A stretch of DNA of 64,000 bases from an uncultured Dysosmobacter sp. (GTDB lineage Bacteria; Bacillota; Clostridia; Oscillospirales; Oscillospiraceae), in NCBI GenBank assembly GCA_947625655.1, contig CANQPD010000008.1, positions 40,715 to 104,714 of the forward strand, written 5' to 3'. The notes below the pieces were generated by a model. It was not told the DNA's origin and made no database searches. It saw only the letters and a list, made by a program, of their open reading frames with translations. Made by a program: the position numbers and the translations under genes. Shown here one piece after another: positions 54,186 to 62,329 of this stretch (its first letter is position 1; every line of letters starts with the position of its first letter).

Positions 54186-55427
54186 ATGCGCCGACTCACC
54201 TGTTTTTTCCTCGCCCTGCTGCTTCTCCTCTCCCTGGCCGCCTGCGGCCAAGCCCCTGATCAGACCCCGTCCCAGCCCGTCGAAGGCCAGACGGAGCCGG
54301 AAGCGCCGGAGGCCCCCGCGGAGCCGGAGAGCGAACCGGAGCCCTATATCATCTCCGACCCCACCGTCATGCCGAAGGGCGGCGTCCGGGACGGCGTGAC
54401 CTACGTCCCCTGGGACGGCATCGTGGAGCACCTGTTCTTCCACCCGGTGGTGGCCTACCCGGAGCTGGCCTTTGACGGCGACAATCAGGCCAACGGCATC
54501 GACGACTACATGGTGACGGTGGACGAGTACAACAAAATTTTGCAGAGCGTCTACGACAAGGGCTACATCCTGGTGGACATCAACGACGTGTGGCGTGAGA
54601 CCACCGGCGAGGACGGCCAGCCCAAAATGGTCCGCAACACGCTGTACCTGCCGGAGGGCAAAAAGCCTCTGATCCTGTCCTTTGACGACACCAACTACTA
54701 CCCCTACATGCTGTCCAACGGCTTTGCCTACAAGCTGGTCCTGGGGGACGACGGCAGGATCGCCTCCTGGGGCCGGGATCCGGCGGGCAATGAGGTCATC
54801 AGCCGGGACCTGGACGCCATCCCCATTTTGGACAAGTTCGTGGAGGAGCACCCGGACTTCTCCCCCTTCGGCGCCAAGGGCTGCCTGAGCCTGACGGGCT
54901 ACGAGGGCATCCTGGGCTACCGCACCCAGACCGACACGAAAAGCTGGTCGGCGGAGCAGGAGGCCAACCGCCAGAAGGAACGGGAGGCCGTCAAGCCCAT
55001 CATCGCGGAGCTGAAGCGCACCGGCTGGACCTTCGGCAGCCATACCTGGGGCCACATCCGCCTGGGCAGCAAATCCCTGGCGGAGATCCAGGCGGACACC
55101 CAGCGCTGGAACGACGAGGTGGCCAGCCTGGTGGGCCCCACCACGATCCTGTTCTACCCCCACGGTGAACGGCCCGACGGCGGCGACTGGCAGCAGACCG
55201 GCCCCGCCTTCCAGTATCTCCAGAGCCAGGGCTTCCGGGTGTTCTGCTCCGTTGGCATCGAGAGCTTCAGCTATATCAAAAAGGACATCTGCGCCGTCAT
55301 CTGCGACCGCCTCCACCCCGACGGCACCACCCTGCGCTATTCCCGCCAGCGGTACTTGCAATTTTACGACGCAAAGGATATTATGGATGTAGACGTCCGT
55401 CCCCAGCGGGAGATCAAGTGGGACTGA
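54186..55427 (+). CDS. Polysaccharide deacetylase-family lipoprotein
   Basis: 413 residues from the ATG at 54186 (GAAAGGA upstream). Signal peptide with lipobox LAAC (Cys20), an acidic Pro/Glu linker, then a NodB-like fold: LSFDDTNYYP for the metal Asp pair and GSHTWGHIRLG for the HxxxH metal site. The frequent FDDG is FDDT here. It would deacetylate cell-wall or exopolysaccharide sugars outside the membrane. Follows spoVAE, but a terminator lies between. Confidence 0.85.
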   Translation: MRRLTCFFLALLLLLSLAACGQAPDQTPSQPVEGQTEPEAPEAPAEPESEPEPYIISDPTVMPKGGVRDGVTYVPWDGIVEHLFFHPVVAYPELAFDGDNQANGIDDYMVTVDEYNKILQSVYDKGYILVDINDVWRETTGEDGQPKMVRNTLYLPEGKKPLILSFDDTNYYPYMLSNGFAYKLVLGDDGRIASWGRDPAGNEVISRDLDAIPILDKFVEEHPDFSPFGAKGCLSLTGYEGILGYRTQTDTKSWSAEQEANRQKEREAVKPIIAELKRTGWTFGSHTWGHIRLGSKSLAEIQADTQRWNDEVASLVGPTTILFYPHGERPDGGDWQQTGPAFQYLQSQGFRVFCSVGIESFSYIKKDICAVICDRLHPDGTTLRYSRQRYLQFYDAKDIMDVDVRPQREIKWD

Positions 55428-55462
55428 CCGATTTTCAGAATTTTCAGAAGGAGGACACCCCC

Positions 55463-55828
55463 ATGACGCATAAGCACGAAAGGCTTCTCCCCCTCTGTGC
55501 CCTGCTGCTGTGCACGGCGCTGGCCCTGACGCCGGTTTTGTCCCGCAGGCAAAGCGGCGTCCCCTCCCTGGAGCGTCTGGAAACGCTGACGGAGGAAACC
55601 GCTCTGGACGCCCTCTCCGGCTTTTCCAGAGGAGAGCTGCTGGACGCCTGGGGCAGCCCCCGGCACACCGTGGACGCCCTCTCCAGCCAGTACGCGGACT
55701 GCTATGACGCACCCACCCGGGGCGGGTGGATCGTGGTGCGGTACGACACCCATGATACCGTCCTGCGCACCCCGGCCCTGCTGGACACCCTGCCCGTGTG
55801 GAAGGTGGATCTGCAGGTGATCGGCTGA
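55463..55828 (+). CDS. Small secreted or membrane-anchored protein, unknown
   Basis: 121 residues from the ATG at 55463 (AAGGAGG 7 nt upstream). An N-terminal hydrophobic stretch (10-25) reads as a signal peptide or anchor. The rest has GRGELLDAWGSP-like sequence (FSRGELLDAWGSP), reminiscent of small SmpA/BamE-type folds but without firm match. Same strand and 36 bp after the deacetylase; probably cotranscribed. Confidence 0.7.
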   Translation: MTHKHERLLPLCALLLCTALALTPVLSRRQSGVPSLERLETLTEETALDALSGFSRGELLDAWGSPRHTVDALSSQYADCYDAPTRGGWIVVRYDTHDTVLRTPALLDTLPVWKVDLQVIG

Positions 55829-55858
55829 TCTCCCATTTTGAAAAGAGGACTGGCTGCC

Positions 55859-56263
55859 ATGACCCTTGAAGCATTAAAAGCCCTGGCCATCGCCATGCTG
55901 GACCGGGCCTACTGTCCCTACTCCCATTTCCCCGTGGGCGCCGCCCTGGAGTGCGCCGACGGCACGGTGTTCACCGGCTGCAACGTGGAAAACGCCGCCT
56001 ATCCGGCGGGCATCTGCGCCGAGCGGAACGCCATCTCCCACGCCGTGGCGGAGGGCCATACCAATTTCACCCGCATCGTCATCGCCGGGCGGGGCGATGA
56101 TTTCTGCACCCCCTGCGGCATCTGCCGCCAGGTGATGCGGGAGTTCGCCCCGGAGCTGGAGATCATCTGCCTCAACGGCGCGGGGGAAGCCCAGACCTTC
56201 ACCCTGCCCCAGCTGCTGCCCCACAGCTTTGGACCAAGTCACCTGCATCATGAAGCTGAGTAA
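55859..56263 (+). CDS. cdd: Cytidine deaminase
   Basis: 134 residues from the ATG at 55859 (GAGGA about 9 nt upstream). Catalytic CAE in GICAERNA and the zinc cysteines in CTPCGICRQ, with NVENAAYPAG for ribose contact. It deaminates cytidine and deoxycytidine in pyrimidine salvage. Homotetrameric size class. Confidence 0.95.
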   Translation: MTLEALKALAIAMLDRAYCPYSHFPVGAALECADGTVFTGCNVENAAYPAGICAERNAISHAVAEGHTNFTRIVIAGRGDDFCTPCGICRQVMREFAPELEIICLNGAGEAQTFTLPQLLPHSFGPSHLHHEAE

Positions 56264-56492
56264 CGAGGAGGCGGCGGCCCGCATTGCCGCCGCGCCGGGG
56301 CACGACGTGTGTGTCCTGCGGATCGAGGACGGCGACTTCGGCTGTGAGGAGCACCGGGAGCCCGCGCCTCTGTGGCTGCTGTGCCAGACCGCTGAGGGCG
56401 TCCGCTTCTCCCTGGACATCCCTGAGACCCGGGTGGCCGCCCTGGGCCTGACGGAGGGCTGCACCTGCCGCCGGGAGGATCTCCATGCCTGA
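56250..56492 (+). CDS. Small hypothetical protein overlapping cdd
   Basis: 80 residues from the ATG at 56250, overlapping the cdd stop by 14 bp; no clear ribosome site, so it would depend on coupling. Sequence is compact and beta-rich (CVLRIEDGDFGCEEH; PLWLLCQTAEGVRF). Family not recognised. An alternative TTG start lies at 56229. Confidence 0.55.
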   Translation: MKLSNEEAAARIAAAPGHDVCVLRIEDGDFGCEEHREPAPLWLLCQTAEGVRFSLDIPETRVAALGLTEGCTCRREDLHA

Positions 56493-56572
56493 AAAAGCGG
56501 CAAAGTCCCCCATGTGAGCCGCCCCGCGCGCTTTCCCCCCGTCTCAAACGTCCGGATGATCCCCCGGCCCAT

Positions 56573-56607
56573 AAAAACCACGGCGCTCCGGGTCGGAGCG
56601 CCGTGGT
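56573..56607. terminator. Bidirectional terminator
   Basis: A 13-bp stem (56577-56589 with 56595-56607). On the minus strand it is followed by TTTTTAT, so it closes the convergent DUF2156-GNAT gene. Confidence 0.85.
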
Positions 56608-56610
56608 CGT

Positions 56611-58014
56611 TTACACCAGCTTTTCAAAATAGAAGAACGTCTCGTCCTCGCCGTTTTTCCGCATACAGGAGGACAGCATTTTGTAGGACGCCTGGTTTTC
56701 CCGGAAGCACTTGGCCACCACCCGCGTCAGGTGGAGCTTGTACAGCGCCCAGTCCGCCACGGCGGCGAAGGCCTCGGTGCCATAGCCATACCCGGCGTAA
56801 GCGCTGTCGATGCGGCAGCCCAGCTCCGCGCCGCCCCGGCAGTCGAAGCGGTACAGCACCGCCTCGCCGATGAGCTTCCCCTCCAGCCGGACGGCGAAAT
56901 TCACCGCCTGCCGGTTCTCAAAGTCCCGTTTGGCCACCTCGAAGAAGCTCCGCTCCTCCACCGGGCCGCCCAGGCCCCCCACGTCGTCATAGCCCCACCA
57001 GCGGTTCCGCTCCCCGTCCAGCACCAGGGCGTTGTAGGCGGGGATATCCGCCTCTGTCAGGGCGGAGAGGGTCAGCCGCTCCGTCCGCAGCTCCGGGATC
57101 TCCGCCGCGTGGCGCAGCAGCTCGTTCTGGGGCTCGAAGCGGTATTTGGGGGCCAGTTTGGCCGGGCCGTACTGCAGTTTCGAGGTCCGCAGCCCCCGGT
57201 CCGCCGCGTCGTCCTCCCGGTTGATCCACTGGCAGCCGTCGCCGAAGGCCGTGGCAAAGGCCTGCACCAGGGTGGGATACACGCCGGTATAGGAGTACAG
57301 CGCCTTTTCAATGTGGATGATGAGGGTGTCCCCGCACTTCTCCGCCAGGGACAGGGCGATGAGCCTGTCCCCGTCAAACATGCCGCCGCCGAGAAACCAG
57401 GGCTTGTCCAGCATCCGCAGCATCTTCTTGGCAAGGGCCAGCTCGTCCCTGGCCTTGGCGTTGTTCCCCTTGGGGAATTCCGCCTCATAGTCCTGCCAGA
57501 ACCGCTCAATCACGTCTCCGTCCGCCGCCGTCAGGGGCCGGAACTCCGCGTCGGGCCACTGGGCGCGGAATTTCTTGATGTGGTTCCGCTGGCCGGAGTA
57601 CCTCCGCCCCGCAAAGAGCTGCAGGTCCTCCCGGTAGTACACATAGTCCCGCCAGGTCCGGATGTCGCTGACCCGGACGTAGGGATACCGGGCCAGCAGC
57701 CGGGCCGCCTTGCACTCCGGCACCACGGAGATCACCGGCGCCACGCCCTGCTCCAGACAATAGGCCTCGATGGCCGCCAGCGCGGCGTCCTCGTCCCCCT
57801 CCGGCCCCGGCACGGGATAGTCGAAGACCGTCTCTTTGCCGATGGTGTTCCGCACCACCAGGCATCCCGCGATCTCCGCCCAGGCGGGATGCAGCGTCTG
57901 CCGCCACATCAGCTTGGTCCCCACGGAGTATTCACAGAGTCCGTATTGACAGGTTTTGTAGTATTTCCGCAGCTTTCCGCCGTCCTGCTTGGTCACTGGC
58001 TTAAATTGATACAT
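56611..58014 (-). CDS. DUF2156 (LPG synthase-like) - GNAT acetyltransferase fusion
   Basis: 467 residues from the ATG at 58014 (AAAAGGA upstream). Residues ~1-300 form a DUF2156-type domain: RNHIKKF near 153, PLTAADGDVIERFW, and LIIHIEKALYSYTGVYPTL, related to the aminoacyl-transfer domain of phosphatidylglycerol lysyltransferases. Residues ~325-467 are a GNAT N-acetyltransferase of the RimJ/RimL kind (TERLTLSALTEADIPAYN; GCRIDSAYAGYGYGTEA). No membrane segments. Substrates unknown. Confidence 0.82.
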   Translation of the reverse strand: MYQFKPVTKQDGGKLRKYYKTCQYGLCEYSVGTKLMWRQTLHPAWAEIAGCLVVRNTIGKETVFDYPVPGPEGDEDAALAAIEAYCLEQGVAPVISVVPECKAARLLARYPYVRVSDIRTWRDYVYYREDLQLFAGRRYSGQRNHIKKFRAQWPDAEFRPLTAADGDVIERFWQDYEAEFPKGNNAKARDELALAKKMLRMLDKPWFLGGGMFDGDRLIALSLAEKCGDTLIIHIEKALYSYTGVYPTLVQAFATAFGDGCQWINREDDAADRGLRTSKLQYGPAKLAPKYRFEPQNELLRHAAEIPELRTERLTLSALTEADIPAYNALVLDGERNRWWGYDDVGGLGGPVEERSFFEVAKRDFENRQAVNFAVRLEGKLIGEAVLYRFDCRGGAELGCRIDSAYAGYGYGTEAFAAVADWALYKLHLTRVVAKCFRENQASYKMLSSCMRKNGEDETFFYFEKLV

Positions 58015-58180
58015 AAAATCATCCTTTTTTCCGGGCAATTGTGCAAATGATCTATATGCAAAACAAAGTTGCAGCATTTGTTGTGCATTTGCTTGACTGG
58101 CCTTATAAAATATAGTATTGTTGTATGCAGGCTTCTAATAGCTGATATGAAGAATTGTGATAAGAAAGAGAGGATCCGTT

Positions 58181-59665
58181 TTGGGAAATGAAAGAGGAAC
58201 TTGGGGAAGCAATCTCGGCTTCCTGATGGCGGCCATCGGCTCCGCCGTGGGCCTGGGCAATATCTGGGGCTTTCCGTACAAGATGGGCAAGTCCGGCGGC
58301 TTCGCCTTTTTGCTCATCTATGTGCTGCTGGCCATCTTCGTGGGCTTCATCATCCTGATGGCCGAGCTGGCCATGGGCCGCAAGACCGGCCAGGGCACCG
58401 TGGGCGCCTACCGGACCCTGTCCCAAAAATTCCGCTGGGTGGGCTGGCTGGCAGTGTTCTCCCCCTTTGTCATCCTGAGCTTCTACACCGTCCTGGGCGG
58501 CTACTGCATCGAGTATATGTCCCTGAACCTCAGCAATCTGGCCTTTGCCGGGGCGGAGATCCAGACCGGCGCGGACCTGTTCGGCTCCATGCTGACCAAC
58601 CAGTTCGGCTGCGTCATGTTCACCCTGCTGTTCATCATCATCTGCTACCTCATCAACCGGGGCGGCATCTCCGGGGGCATTGAAAAGTTCAACAAGGTGG
58701 GCATGCCCGCCCTGTTCGTCATGCTGGTGATCATCATTGTCCGCTCTGTCACCATGGAAGGCGCCGCGGAGGGCCTGAAATTCATGTTCCTCCCCGGCTA
58801 CGCCGTCCAGGCGGGCTTCATTGAGACCGCCCCTCACTGGACCACGGTGCTGGCCACCGCCGGCGGGCAGATGTTCTTCTCGCTGTCCCTGGCCATGGGC
58901 ATCACCATTACCTACGGCTCCTATCTGGACAAGGGCCAGAGCCTGGTCAAAAATTCCTCCATCGTCGTCATCGCGGACACCATCGTCGCCATCATGGCCG
59001 GCATCGCCGTGATCCCCGCCGCCGTGGCCAACGGCATCCAGCAGGGCGCTCCGCTGGATCAGATCAAGCTGGGCGGCCCCAGCCTGCTGTTCGTCACCTT
59101 GCAGGACGTGTTCCACGCCATGGGCCCCATCGGCCCCCTGTTCGGCGTGATCTTCTATCTGCTGGTGCTGATCGCCGCCATCTCCTCCGCCATTGCCCTG
59201 ATCGAGGTCATCGCCACCTACTTCCTGGACCGGGCCGTCGCCAGGGGCAAGACCGGCAACCGGCCCAAGGTGGTGTTCTGGGTGTGTATCGCCATTATGG
59301 TGGAGGCCGCCATCGTGGCCATCGACGGCCTGGGCAGCAACGGCGTGTACGTCCCCTTCCAGGGCACCTTCCGGGCGCTGGGGATCAGCGAGACGGGCAT
59401 CGTGGGCGAGTTCAACGACTGCTGGCTGGACTTTATGGACGCCCTGTCCGAAGGCATCGCCATGCCCCTGGGCGCCCTGCTGATGAGCCTGATGATCGGC
59501 TGGGAGATCAAGCCCAAGACCCTGCTGGACGAGATCCATGTGGGCAGCAAAGCCAAGCTGGACGGCTTCTTCTCCTTCTGCATCCGGTTCATCGTGCCCC
59601 TGGCCATGATCCTGATTTTGGTGGGCCAGATCGACACCTTCTTCCACCTGGGCATCTTCACCTGA
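58181..59665 (+). CDS. Sodium-dependent transporter (SNF family)
   Basis: 494 residues from the TTG at 58181, preferred over a GTG at 58157 because GAGAGGA lies 6 nt before it. About eleven or twelve membrane segments with the family signature WGSNLGFLMAAIGSAVGLGNIWGFPY at the N-terminus (quoted in part: GSAVGLGNIWGFPY) and unwound helix 6/1 Gly residues. It would import an amino acid or related solute with Na+. Divergent from the DUF2156-GNAT gene. Confidence 0.9.
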   Translation: MGNERGTWGSNLGFLMAAIGSAVGLGNIWGFPYKMGKSGGFAFLLIYVLLAIFVGFIILMAELAMGRKTGQGTVGAYRTLSQKFRWVGWLAVFSPFVILSFYTVLGGYCIEYMSLNLSNLAFAGAEIQTGADLFGSMLTNQFGCVMFTLLFIIICYLINRGGISGGIEKFNKVGMPALFVMLVIIIVRSVTMEGAAEGLKFMFLPGYAVQAGFIETAPHWTTVLATAGGQMFFSLSLAMGITITYGSYLDKGQSLVKNSSIVVIADTIVAIMAGIAVIPAAVANGIQQGAPLDQIKLGGPSLLFVTLQDVFHAMGPIGPLFGVIFYLLVLIAAISSAIALIEVIATYFLDRAVARGKTGNRPKVVFWVCIAIMVEAAIVAIDGLGSNGVYVPFQGTFRALGISETGIVGEFNDCWLDFMDALSEGIAMPLGALLMSLMIGWEIKPKTLLDEIHVGSKAKLDGFFSFCIRFIVPLAMILILVGQIDTFFHLGIFT

Positions 59666-59681
59666 TACCCTCCGGCCTCAG

Positions 59682-59719
59682 GCTGCCGAAAAGTCCGCTG
59701 GGCTTTTCGGCAGCTTTTT
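59682..59719 (+). terminator. SNF transporter terminator
   Basis: GCTGCCGAAAAG (59682-59693) pairs with CTTTTCGGCAGC (59703-59714), then T5. Confidence 0.9.
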
Positions 59720-59908
59720 GCATGCCCCGTTTTCCGGCAGGCGGCCTTTTTGCCGCTTCCGGCAGGCTACTCCCAGTCTGCCCCAACACGATACAGCAAA
59801 TTCCCCCGGGCCGCGATGGCTTTTGCAACGAACCCGTCCGCTTTCTCAGCAAAACAGGAGAACCGCCGGACGGTCCTCCTGTTTTCATCCTGAAAATTTC
59901 TCCCCGCC

Positions 59909-60934
59909 TCAGTTCATCTGTTTCCGGCGGCTGAGATTCATGGTGCCGTCCTGCATGTTGCCCAGGGAATCCAGGCTCTTGCCGGTGCCCAGCGCCACAC
60001 AGCTGACAGCGTCCTCGGCGATCATGGTGTGGATGCCGGTGCGGGCGGTGACCAGCTTGTCAAAGCCGGAGACCAGGCTGCCGCCGCCGGTCATAACGAT
60101 GCCGTTGGTGGAGATATCCGCCACCAGCTCCGGGGGCGTCCGCTCCAGCACGGAGTGGATGGCCTCCATGATGCGCTCCACCGGCTCTTCAAAGGCGTCC
60201 ATCATCTCCGTGGAGCTGACGGTGACCACCTTGGGAAGCCCTGTCAGCAGGCACCGGCCCTTGACATCCATGGTCTCCTCCTCTTCCTTGGGGAAGACGC
60301 AGCCGATCTGTTTTTTCATCTCCTCGGCGGTGCGCTCGCCCACCAGCAGGTTGTGGGTGCGGCGCATATACTTGACCACCGCCTCGTTCAGCTGGTCGCC
60401 GGCGATCTTGATGGAGGCGCTCTCCACCACGCCGCTGAGGGAGATGACCGCGATATCCGCGGTGCCGCCGCCGATATCCACCACCATGTGGCCGTCGGGC
60501 TTGGCGATGTCGATGCCCGCGCCGATGGCGGCGGCCACAGGCTCCTCGATCAGATAGACCTTCCGGGCGCCGGCCTGGATACCCGCGTCGATCACGGCGC
60601 GCTCCTCCACCTCGGTGATGCCGGAGGGCACGCAGATGATGACCCGGGGCTTGAAGAAGGACACCCCCGCCACTTTATGGATGAACTCCCGCAGCATCCG
60701 CTCGGTCATGTCGTAGTCGGAGATGACGCCCTCCCGCAGGGGCCGGATGGCCACAATGTTGCCGGGGGTGCGGCCCAGCATGGCCTGGGCCTCGGTGCCC
60801 ACCTTCAGCAGCTTGCCGGTATTCTTATCCATTGCCACCACAGAGGGCTCGTTCAGCACGATGCCCTTCCCCTTGACATATACCAAAACCGAAGCGGTAC
60901 CCAGGTCGATACCGATATCCTTTGCCATGGACAT
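59909..60934 (-). CDS. mreB: MreB/Mbl-family rod-shape actin
   Basis: 341 residues from the ATG at 60934 (GAGGTGG 5 nt upstream). Actin-fold phosphate loops: GIDLGTASVLVYV near residue 8, VVDIGGGTADIAVIS near 160 and MTGGGSLVSGFDKL near 290. It forms membrane-bound filaments that guide cell-wall synthesis. No mreC or mreD follows, so it may be a stand-alone Mbl/MreBH-type paralogue. Confidence 0.93.
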   Translation of the reverse strand: MSMAKDIGIDLGTASVLVYVKGKGIVLNEPSVVAMDKNTGKLLKVGTEAQAMLGRTPGNIVAIRPLREGVISDYDMTERMLREFIHKVAGVSFFKPRVIICVPSGITEVEERAVIDAGIQAGARKVYLIEEPVAAAIGAGIDIAKPDGHMVVDIGGGTADIAVISLSGVVESASIKIAGDQLNEAVVKYMRRTHNLLVGERTAEEMKKQIGCVFPKEEEETMDVKGRCLLTGLPKVVTVSSTEMMDAFEEPVERIMEAIHSVLERTPPELVADISTNGIVMTGGGSLVSGFDKLVTARTGIHTMIAEDAVSCVALGTGKSLDSLGNMQDGTMNLSRRKQMN

Positions 60935-61044
60935 ACTTCCACCTCATTGTTCTTTCTATAGCTTATAGCCTATTATGAACGGTTTTCCCGTATACAATCA
61001 TACAAGGTATATTATACTGACAGTTTTCCCCGATTGCAACCCCA

Positions 61045-61722
61045 TTATTTTGCGTTTTTGTAAACGTTTTTCCCCAGGCGGGTCAATGCTGCCGCGGCGC
61101 ACACCACATCCTCCGCCCCGGCGTCCCGCAGCACCCGGACGCACTCCGTCAGCGTGGCCCCGGTGGTGCAGATATCGTCCACCAGCAGGATGCGCTTTCC
61201 CCGGATCTTCTCCGGCTCCGCCGGTTGGTACACGCCCAGCACGTTGGCCCGGCGGGCGGCGGCGTCATGGATGCCGGACTGGGCCGGATTGTGTTCCGTT
61301 TTTACCAGCAGCCGCACCGGCTCCGTGTCCCATAAGCGGCAGGCGGCCCGGGCCAGCAGCTCCGCCTGGTCGTATCCCCGCTCCCGCAGCCGTTTACGGC
61401 TGACAGGCACCCAGGTCACCGTGTCGAACCCGCCGGAAAACCGCTCTGCCGCGCACTGGGCGATCAGGCCCCCAAGGGGCTCCGCCAGCGCGGACGCCCC
61501 CTGGAATTTATAGCGCAGGATGCCCTCCCGTGCCAGATCCTCGTACCACAGCGGCGCGGCGCACCGCAGGCCGCCGGGGCCCTCCCGCAGGCCGTCGGCG
61601 TCCTCCGTCCACGGCAGGGCGGCCTCGCATTTGGGGCAGATGCCCGGCCTGTCCAGGACTTTTCTGCAAAAGGGGCACTTGGGCGGGAACAGCAGGTCCA
61701 GGATGGTTTCCAGCACGCTCAT
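61045..61722 (-). CDS. comF: ComF-family phosphoribosyltransferase-like protein
   Basis: 225 residues. N-terminal zinc ribbon (CPFCRKVL and CPKCE), then a PRTase fold with the PRPP loop LLVDDICTTGAT near residue 185. The family is linked to DNA uptake and recombination; no other competence gene is near. Its ATG overlaps the stop of the XRE regulator. Confidence 0.9.
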   Translation of the reverse strand: MSVLETILDLLFPPKCPFCRKVLDRPGICPKCEAALPWTEDADGLREGPGGLRCAAPLWYEDLAREGILRYKFQGASALAEPLGGLIAQCAAERFSGGFDTVTWVPVSRKRLRERGYDQAELLARAACRLWDTEPVRLLVKTEHNPAQSGIHDAAARRANVLGVYQPAEPEKIRGKRILLVDDICTTGATLTECVRVLRDAGAEDVVCAAAALTRLGKNVYKNAK

Positions 61723-61949
61723 GGCTGTTTCCGCTTTCTGGGGTACGGCGCCGGCTCGTCCGTCAGGCCCACCAGATAGTCGATGCTGACGCCATAGTAT
61801 TCCGCCAGCCGAACCGCCAAACGCAATGGAAGCTCCCGCTCCCCCCGCTCATATTTCGAGTAAAGAGATTGATCGCACATCAAATAGTCCGCAATGACAG
61901 ATTGCTTTAAATCTCTGTCTTCACGCAGATCTCGAATCCTTAAGTTCAT
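61719..61949 (-). CDS. Small XRE-family DNA-binding protein
   Basis: 76 residues from the ATG at 61949; an alternative ATG at 61958 adds three residues, and neither has a clear ribosome site. One helix-turn-helix of the Cro/C1 type (IRDLREDRDLKQSVIADYL, then YSKYERGERELP). It overlaps comF, so it may regulate this pair. Confidence 0.82.
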   Translation of the reverse strand: MNLRIRDLREDRDLKQSVIADYLMCDQSLYSKYERGERELPLRLAVRLAEYYGVSIDYLVGLTDEPAPYPRKRKQP

Positions 61950-62113
61950 ATGAATCACCGAAATGATTCTATTCTTAGGACATATTGTACTGCTTTATTT
62001 TGGACTATTTGTCCTATTCTATTCAGATTGCAGGCTCCCTGCAAGGAGATGCACCCTCCATTTTCTTTCTTGAAGTCCCAAAACGCGGAGGGAATAAACC
62101 GCGAAAAAGCATC

Positions 62114-62142
62114 TTGACGGCGAAAAAACGGTGTGTTATGCT
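62114..62142 (+). promoter_or_regulatory. fhs promoter
   Basis: TTGACG (62114-62119), 17-bp spacer, TATGCT (62137-62142). Confidence 0.65.
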
Positions 62143-62149
62143 TATCACA

Positions 62150-62295
62150 GCCGCTGAAACGGGAAGCCGTTTTGGCGGGAGCGGTATGACTGACGGAAGT
62201 GGGCCGGGACCACATGAAGTACCGCGGGCGCGGAAGCGTCTTGAATGCCGACCGTCTGGGCGCACTGAATGTTCGGTGCGCCCGTTTTCTTTTTT
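62150..62295 (+). promoter_or_regulatory. Probable ZTP (pfl) riboswitch with terminator
   Basis: The leader of fhs has a closing CCGCT/AGCGG helix, an AAACGG-GAAG-CCGTTT hairpin, GACTGACGG, a GTGG...CCAC arm and the 3' element CCGTCTGGGC, close to the pfl-motif CCGCCTGGGC. GGGCGCAC (62258-62265) also pairs with GTGCGCCC (62276-62283) to form an intrinsic terminator with T run. Ligand binding would free the gene from termination. fhs is a classic target of this class, so the assignment combines sequence with known context. Confidence 0.8.
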
Positions 62296-62329
62296 CGGGC
62301 CGCCGGCAGCTTTGAGGAGGATATGCACC

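Noticed and set aside
59682..59719. Possible fourth copy of MITE-like family A
   Set aside because: Only the terminal hairpin resembles the family; the remaining ~180 bp do not, and it works as an ordinary terminator.
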